Part shown: positions 58,703 through 64,000 of the stretch, in pieces
How the letters are laid out: each line of letters begins with the position of its first letter
How positions within the stretch are numbered: position 1 is the first letter of the stretch
Source of the DNA: Blastomyces gilchristii SLH14081
Lineage: Eukaryota; Ascomycota; Eurotiomycetes; Onygenales; Ajellomycetaceae
Direction of reading: 5' to 3'
NCBI RefSeq assembly: GCF_000003855.2
Contig: NW_003101676.1
Span: 2,614,796 to 2,678,795, forward strand
DNA length: 64,000 nucleotides
Notes under the pieces: generated by a model
Databases searched by the model: none
What the model was told of the DNA's origin: nothing
Seen by the model: only the letters and a program-made list of their open reading frames with translations
Program-made: the position numbers and the translations under genes

Positions 58703-59417
58703 TTGTGATTCAAAGATTGCTTGAGTCAGCGTACGATTACAGGCGTACGCCGGCTTCTTATATATCATATGCTAAATTAATTAGCGGCCGCTATGACCTC
58801 TTTACACTTGTAAGCAAGTTCAGAAGCAGCTGTGTTATTATCCGACAGTTGTACATTCTTCTGAATCACTGTACATTCTTCTGAACTATATTCTTCTTCA
58901 CCAGATTCAGTCACACTCACATGACCATGACATTCACTCTAGCTTCATGCGGATTAGCATGCCACTAGCATTCATGATCTTGTGACCTATCTCTGATTCA
59001 GCTAGTGTTCTGCATACACTCTTATAAAGAAACTTTCACTATATTACATCACTTATTCACTAACTTTTCTCATTCTTCAACTATCTTCTTCATCATCATC
59101 ATCATTGAATGTTACTATCTCATTCAAGATTTCTACTTCTTCTTCTGTTTAACTCTTTTCATCTGTTCATCTATCACATTGTATGTGTTTCTGATGATAA
59201 CTCTTCATTCTCATAACAAGCATCATCATAGTGCTTATACTGAGCAGTTTATTAGCAGTAAGTGTAATACATTATGAAACATGATCAGAACTTGTTTATC
59301 TTCTAATAATTGTTAGAATATACTATCATGAATGACACATCTTCTTCATCTTCTTATATACTCTTGATTATTTCCTTCTCAGCAGGTTTCTGATCATGTT
59401 TTCTGACACAATTTTGC

Positions 59418-60904
59418 ATGAACACAGATGCTGATATGTTGTTTTTATTTATATAGAATTCTCACATGTTGACAGATTCACATTCACTGATGATAGTGAA
59501 CTCAATATTGAATCATTGATTGAGAACTTGAAGAATGTGATAATGAAGAAATTGTCTGTGTCATATGTGACTGAGTCTTCTGCATCTCTCTCTGCTCTCT
59601 CTGTTTCTTTCTCTGTCACTTCTCTTCAATCTTCTACACCTGCCTCTGTGTCTGGTTCTCCTGCTTCTGCTACCTCTGTTCCCGCAATTCTCACTTCTGC
59701 TACTTCTGGTTTTGCCATCTCTGCTTTCATTATCAGCTCTTCCTGTTTCAAGAAGATGTTGTATAGACTTAATGAATCATGTTTTTCAGTGTGTATGCTC
59801 TCACTCTTCTTACTGACTCTCAGAATAATTTATTGTATAAAGACTGTGTATAACATAACAATCTGAAGCTCAGTCACAGATGCTGATTATTACATTCATT
59901 TTAAATATTTGTGATGAAGCAATTATTCATTCATCTCAGAGAATCATTCTCTCTTTCAACAGTATCAAGATTATAAGTCTTTCTCTTTTCATCTTTTCTT
60001 TCTGATGCTGATTTTTCTGTTCTTAGAGAAAATCATTATGAGTTTTACTGTGCATAAAGTTGTGATATTCACAGATATTAAGAAGCTTTTCACAACTGTA
60101 AAGTTTAACATTGCAGAGACATCTGCTCTAATGAATTTCTTTGAGATGATAGATCTGTATCAGCCTATTCTCTGACATCTGTTGTCTGACTTTGTGATGC
60201 AGGTGAAAGATATCTGTGTTTTTGAGAACAGAAATGTGAATGTCATACTCTTTTACATCTGTGAGTGTGAGACTTATATGTCTTGTCTGAGATGTCATTG
60301 TGAGAATGAGCTGTTCACATACTGCATTCTGCTTTCTACATTTCTCTGTGTCTCTCTCTCTCTTTCTGAGAAGCCTCATATGTGTTGTAATTGCATGTAC
60401 AATTCTAAGATCAGTGAGTGTTTATTCAGTAATTGTTATCTCTGCTTTTATGATTTTATATGCTAACAATGATTCTTAGTTACTCTGATATCAGAGATCA
60501 TTCTAATTAAAGATGATAACACTGCTGAGACTACTCTCTTTCACTCTTAAGCTTCTTTCATTGCTTTCTCTCTCTCCCCTGCAGAGAAGGTTGTGCAGAT
60601 ACTAAATCATAAATGTTCAGCCCTGAGTGACTTCTGCTGTCATTCATTCAGTTCTGCATCTTCTCCTTCTTCTGTTTGTTCTGTCTCTGCTTCTTCTGCT
60701 CTGGCTTCTGATTCTGTGAGTTTCATGCTCTTCTTCAATTTCTCTACACATATATGTACACATTTCTATATTAGCATTCCAGCTAATCTTGTGATAAATG
60801 ACATTAATGTTGTACACAGAGCAGTAGAGAAATCAGAGATGTGTACAGTGTTATTACAAGAGCAGCTTGCAGCCCTCAAATCTCTTACAGATCTCAAGTT
60901 TTGA
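59418..60904 (+). pseudogene. Antisense Ser/Cys-rich accessory gene of Gypsy-1 (copy C)
   Basis: Best preserved copy. Segment 1 (59418-59866): ELNIESLIENLKNVIMKKLS, Ser/Thr/Ala-rich run, AFIISSSCFKKMLYRLNES, hydrophobic end. Segment 2 (about 60027-60466), after an acceptor TTCTGTTCTTAG: FTDIKKLFTTVKFNIAETSA, DICVFENRNVNVILFYI, then the Cys motif with CLRCHCENELF and CCNCMYNSKISECLF. Segment 3 (60593-60904) after CTCCCCTGCAG: Ser-rich, NLVINDINVVHRAVEKSEMC, LLQEQLAALKSLTDLKF and stop. One frameshift near 59440 and one TGA near 60174. Likely a spliced gene; function unknown. Confidence 0.6.
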
Positions 60905-61889
60905 GATTTCCTTTATTTTTGACATTTTTCAGATGATATGGCATTGGAAATAGATTAAATATGTGATGTATGAAAATGAATGAGATGTATATGATAATGT
61001 TTGTCTTTTACAGCTGACTTTTACAGTTGATGATTAATTCATTATCTCTTTTCTTTTCTTATGCTTTTTCTTTATCTGCTAGTCACTACTCTTACACAAT
61101 CTCTATATAATACAGTGTTCAGTGACTAGGTTCAGCAGCTTTCACTTTTTGTGATTCTGTCTCACACATTATACTGTCTCTCTTCACTCACTCAGATCAC
61201 TACAGTGAATAATCTATCAAAACTAATCTCATCCGATCTCTGAGTGTCTTCAGAGATTGAGATGACTTAGTTCTATGTGTCTGTGAATATTTCAGATAGT
61301 TCATCCTCTGTGATCTCTGCAATTGAACTGATATAAACAGTTGAATTCAACTCTGAATTTCTTTTTCTTCTGTGATCTGACTCATGTGCAAGTCTGCTGC
61401 TTTGAGATCACTCTTTATCATATTACACTCACTGTCTGCAGTGCATTATTATATGATCAGCTACAGTCTCATCACTTATTAAAGTATAGTATTCATCTGA
61501 TTTCTTCATTGCTTCTTATTCTTTTCTTATAATTATGAAAAGATTGAAATAAGTGAGATTATCTGATTTGTAAGTGTCTATGATTTCTCTTACTTTGTGA
61601 GACTTTTCAATTATAAGTCTCTTCTTTTTCAACACTGACAATAGTGCTGTAGATAACTATAATTCACTCAGATCTTACATCTTTACTTTTATAAGTTATG
61701 AATTATTGATTAAGTTGTGTAAGATCTGTCCCTCTAATTCTTTCAATGCATACATTCTCAAAGAATGTGATTTGAGTATTTTATATGACTCAAATCACCT
61801 AGGTTGAAACTTCTCAGAACTCTCATTGTGTATGAGAACTTATGTTCTCATCTTGAGACTTGATTTCTTAACTAGTGAGTCTCATATTC

Positions 61890-63838
61890 TTTTCAATTGA
61901 ATTGCTTAGTTCAGGAGTAACTCATTAGCTTTTACACATGCATGGCTGATCTCTTTCAATCTTGATTCTGTGTTCACAACTGTTGCATCTGCAACTGTTG
62001 CATTCACAGCTGCTGTTTTCTCTCTCATCTTTTCTGAAGCATTCTCTGAAATGCGTGAATGCAATTCATACAACAGATAGAATGATGAACACTTGAAGAC
62101 TGCATACTGCTGAATTCGCGTGGCTAATAGTGTCTGACTGAGATATTCATCTCATAATCTTGTAGACTTGCTCACTAGATATTTTATCAGCATGTTGCTT
62201 AAGATTTCATTCAAGTGTTTCATCTTCTCATTTATCTGTGAATGATATGGCATTATTCTACAATGTCTTGTCTGTAACTGGCTCATGAAATGCCTCACTG
62301 CTTCTTCTATAAGATTCACACTGTTATCAGTTAGAATCTTATACAGTATTTCATAGTTAACATAGATCTCATTATGTAGAAACTTCATTATCATCTTCTC
62401 TATCATCTCTGAAACTGCTTTTGCAACTGATCAGTCAGTAGTGTAATCAATAGCAGTGATTATTCATCAATTTTCATTTGATGTTCACAGTAATATGTCT
62501 ATGAGATTCATCTCTCATTGTTTAAACAGTTATATTATACACTTCATCTAATATTACACTTTCTCACATTCTAACTCTTTCTTAGATTCTTTCACAACCT
62601 GACAATTCAGACACTTGTAAGTATATGTCTAGATGTCCTCAGCCATGCTTGGCTAGTATACTCTTGATTTGAGTATACTCATGAGTTCAGGGCTTTCTAA
62701 GTGACTGAATTCCTTGTGTATATGAGTCATTAAGTTGTGTCTAAATAAAGATTCTAGATAGAGAGCTTCTGTATATTCTAGATCATGATAAAGTATAACA
62801 TTATTTTTCAATTTCTTCAGCTTGAAGTTCAGAAGCATCTCTTCTACTACTTTTATAAGACACTTATCATCTGACATCTTATCATTCTTTAAGTAAGAGA
62901 TCATAGCATTCACTCATTCTGATTCCTTGCATTCTCTCAGTGTGTTTAACATGAACATTTCTTGTGTCTGGTTCACAGAACTCTTATTCATGAAATCAGG
63001 TCTGTGACTGATTATGTCAGATATCACAGTGTCTGATCTCTTTCAGTATTTAATATAAATATTGTACACTTGAAACTCTGAGATTCAACATGCTAAGTAT
63101 TTGAAAGGTTTTATCATTAATTATAGATAGATAAGGCTTTCATGATCTGTGATCACTGTTATCATATACTCATTGTTAATATATCTATCTCACAACATCA
63201 GCGTGTGCTTGATTACTAGCAATTTCTTTTCATACACTGAGTAATTGAGCTCAGTGTCTGATAGTTTTCTACCATCATACATCATCAGATGCAGCTTGCT
63301 GTTCTTACTCATCTGTAGAAGAGCATCTCTGATAGCTCATTCAGATGCATCTGTCTTGATGTAGAAAGGTTTATCATGATCTGATTAAATAAGCACTGAG
63401 AATGTTGTTATACATTTTCTCAGTGTGAGAAAAGTCTCTTCACACACAGTATTTCAGATAATTGAATGAAACTTCTTCTTTCACAGATTTGCATCTGTTT
63501 CTCTTAAGAGATCTGAGAGTGATGCTGATATTTGTGTAAAATCCTTGATGAATCTGCAGTAATATGAGGTCAACTCAAGAAACTGTTGTACATGATGTAT
63601 GTTTTTCAGCTGTGGTCAATTCACTATAACATTCAATTTCTTCAGAATGAGATGTATACAGTCACTACTCACTATATATTCTATGAACTTCAACTCTTCT
63701 ATTTCAAACACACACTTGATTGATTTGATATAGAGCTTATACTCTGTCAGAGTTGTAAGCACTTCATTGAGATGCTTCAGATATTCATTGTATAAGTTTG
63801 AAAAGACTAGAATGTCATTGAGATATACAAGACATGAG
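61890..63838 (-). pseudogene. Gypsy-1 pol remnant: RT end, RNase H, integrase (copy C)
   Basis: Same order as copies A and B. Integrase zinc region 62913-62653, core 62406-62152 (EIYVNYEILYKILTDNSVNL, NEKMKHLN with Lys for the catalytic Glu). RNase H at about 63330-63010 (FYIKTDAS box). The word V-Q-QFL near 63585 is CAA where copies A and B have TGA and TAA, which shows an ancestral CGA (Arg). Confidence 0.85.
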
Positions 63839-63930
63839 CCCCGGTGGCCGAATGGTTAATGCGGCCACCCGGTAGCGCCTTGGCGTGGGAAACCAGGGCG
63901 TGTGGGTTCGAAACCCGCAGGGGATACATT
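63839..63930 (+). other. tRNA-like module, probably head of a SINE
   Basis: A box TGGCCGAATGGTTAATGCGG, B box GGGTTCGAAACCC with a five-pair T stem (GTGGG/CCCGC) and a partial acceptor stem (CCCC/GGGG). It resembles a Ser/Leu-type tRNA with a long variable arm, but the acceptor and anticodon stems do not close fully. It interrupts Gypsy-1 RT and has full CpG content, so it is young. A SINE head fits better than a gene. Confidence 0.6.
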
Positions 63931-64000
63931 AAATCCGGAACCCAAGCACCTCAGGTTCCTAATAAATACAGAGGTGTACAAATCGCTTCAATAAAATTGC
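63931..64000 (+). other. Body following the tRNA-like module (cut by window end)
   Basis: Unmutated, non-coding. Contains TCCGGAACCCAAGCACCTCA and TAATAAATACAGAGGTG. No repeat of the target (CAAGACATGA) is reached, so the element continues past the window. Confidence 0.45.

Larger units (their letters stand above)
58703..63838 (-). mobile_element. Gypsy-1 copy C (3' LTR to RT)
   Basis: Minus-strand element nested in Gypsy-2 copy H. The 3' LTR is 58703-58890 (188 bp, with the 20-bp duplication), followed by the antisense gene, integrase, RNase H and the RT active-site region (YLNDILVFS, 63835-63805). It breaks off at a tRNA-like module at about 63839. Confidence 0.92.

Noticed and set aside
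63839..63930. Functional tRNA gene
   Set aside because: A and B boxes are good, but acceptor and anticodon stems do not close and it lies as an insertion in a retrotransposon; SINE head preferred.
1..64000. Centromere or telomere satellite
   Set aside because: No telomeric repeat or satellite arrays; nested transposons alone do not show a centromere.

Overview
This window is a transposon graveyard from a filamentous ascomycete-like fungus. The evidence is the element mix: a Tad1-type LINE, Ty3/Gypsy chromoviruses, Ty1/Copia, a Rep-helicase Helitron, a hAT transposase and hAT-like MITEs. Nearly all DNA carries a RIP-like mutation load (C-to-T and G-to-A) with many in-frame stops. No intact host gene is convincing. 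The signature is unusual: CpG and CC/GG are strongly depleted, while CA/TG stays common.

Layout. 1-4735: 3' part of a Gypsy-1 element (copy A, + strand), inserted in the gag of an older minus-strand Gypsy-1 (copy D, 4736-5811). Copy D sits in a hAT-like repeat (X1, to 6489), itself placed in a hAT transposase pseudogene (6490-8420, -). 8420-10140: AT-rich DNA and a small broken minus-strand gene. 10422-14672: a large inverted repeat (X2 and X3) around a small Cys-motif gene and a tRNA-like sequence. 14990-29480: a Helitron with a plus-strand accessory gene and a minus-strand Rep/helicase gene, split by a LINE 3' fragment (18636-19328), a complete Gypsy-2 (copy F, 20286-27461) and a 506-bp hAT-like MITE (28488-28993). 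29911-32655: 5' LTR, gag, protease and the first part of RT of a third Gypsy. 32656-33230: a short hardly mutated island. 33551-34010: an array of small hairpins. 34033-34328: assembly gap. 34329-40176: nearly full LINE (LINE1) lying in a minus-strand Gypsy-2 (copy G, to 42750), which itself cuts LINE2 (42751-46021). 46022-47203 and 55979-56785: two halves of a Copia element split by a complete Gypsy-1 (copy B, 47204-55978), which holds a second copy of the 506-bp MITE. 56786-58702: Gypsy-2 3' fragment (copy H), cut by Gypsy-1 copy C (58703-63838). Copy C ends in an unmutated tRNA-like module at the right edge.

Most interesting points. (1) The LINE ORFs are interrupted mainly by TGA, always where Tad1-type proteins have Trp; all nine TGAs that can be compared are shared by LINE1 and LINE2, while TAA/TAG stops at Gln positions are private. 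(2) Gypsy-1 carries an apparently spliced, Ser- and Cys-rich gene antisense to pol next to its 3' LTR, conserved in three copies. (3) The same Cys pattern (CxxC...C...CxNCxYN....CSF) recurs in the Helitron accessory gene and, more weakly, in the gene inside the X2/X3 inverted repeat, which suggests one accessory module shared by unrelated elements. (4) A roughly 13-bp motif (RATAAYRCTTTTT) recurs in hAT-like repeats and near the 5' ends of putative introns.
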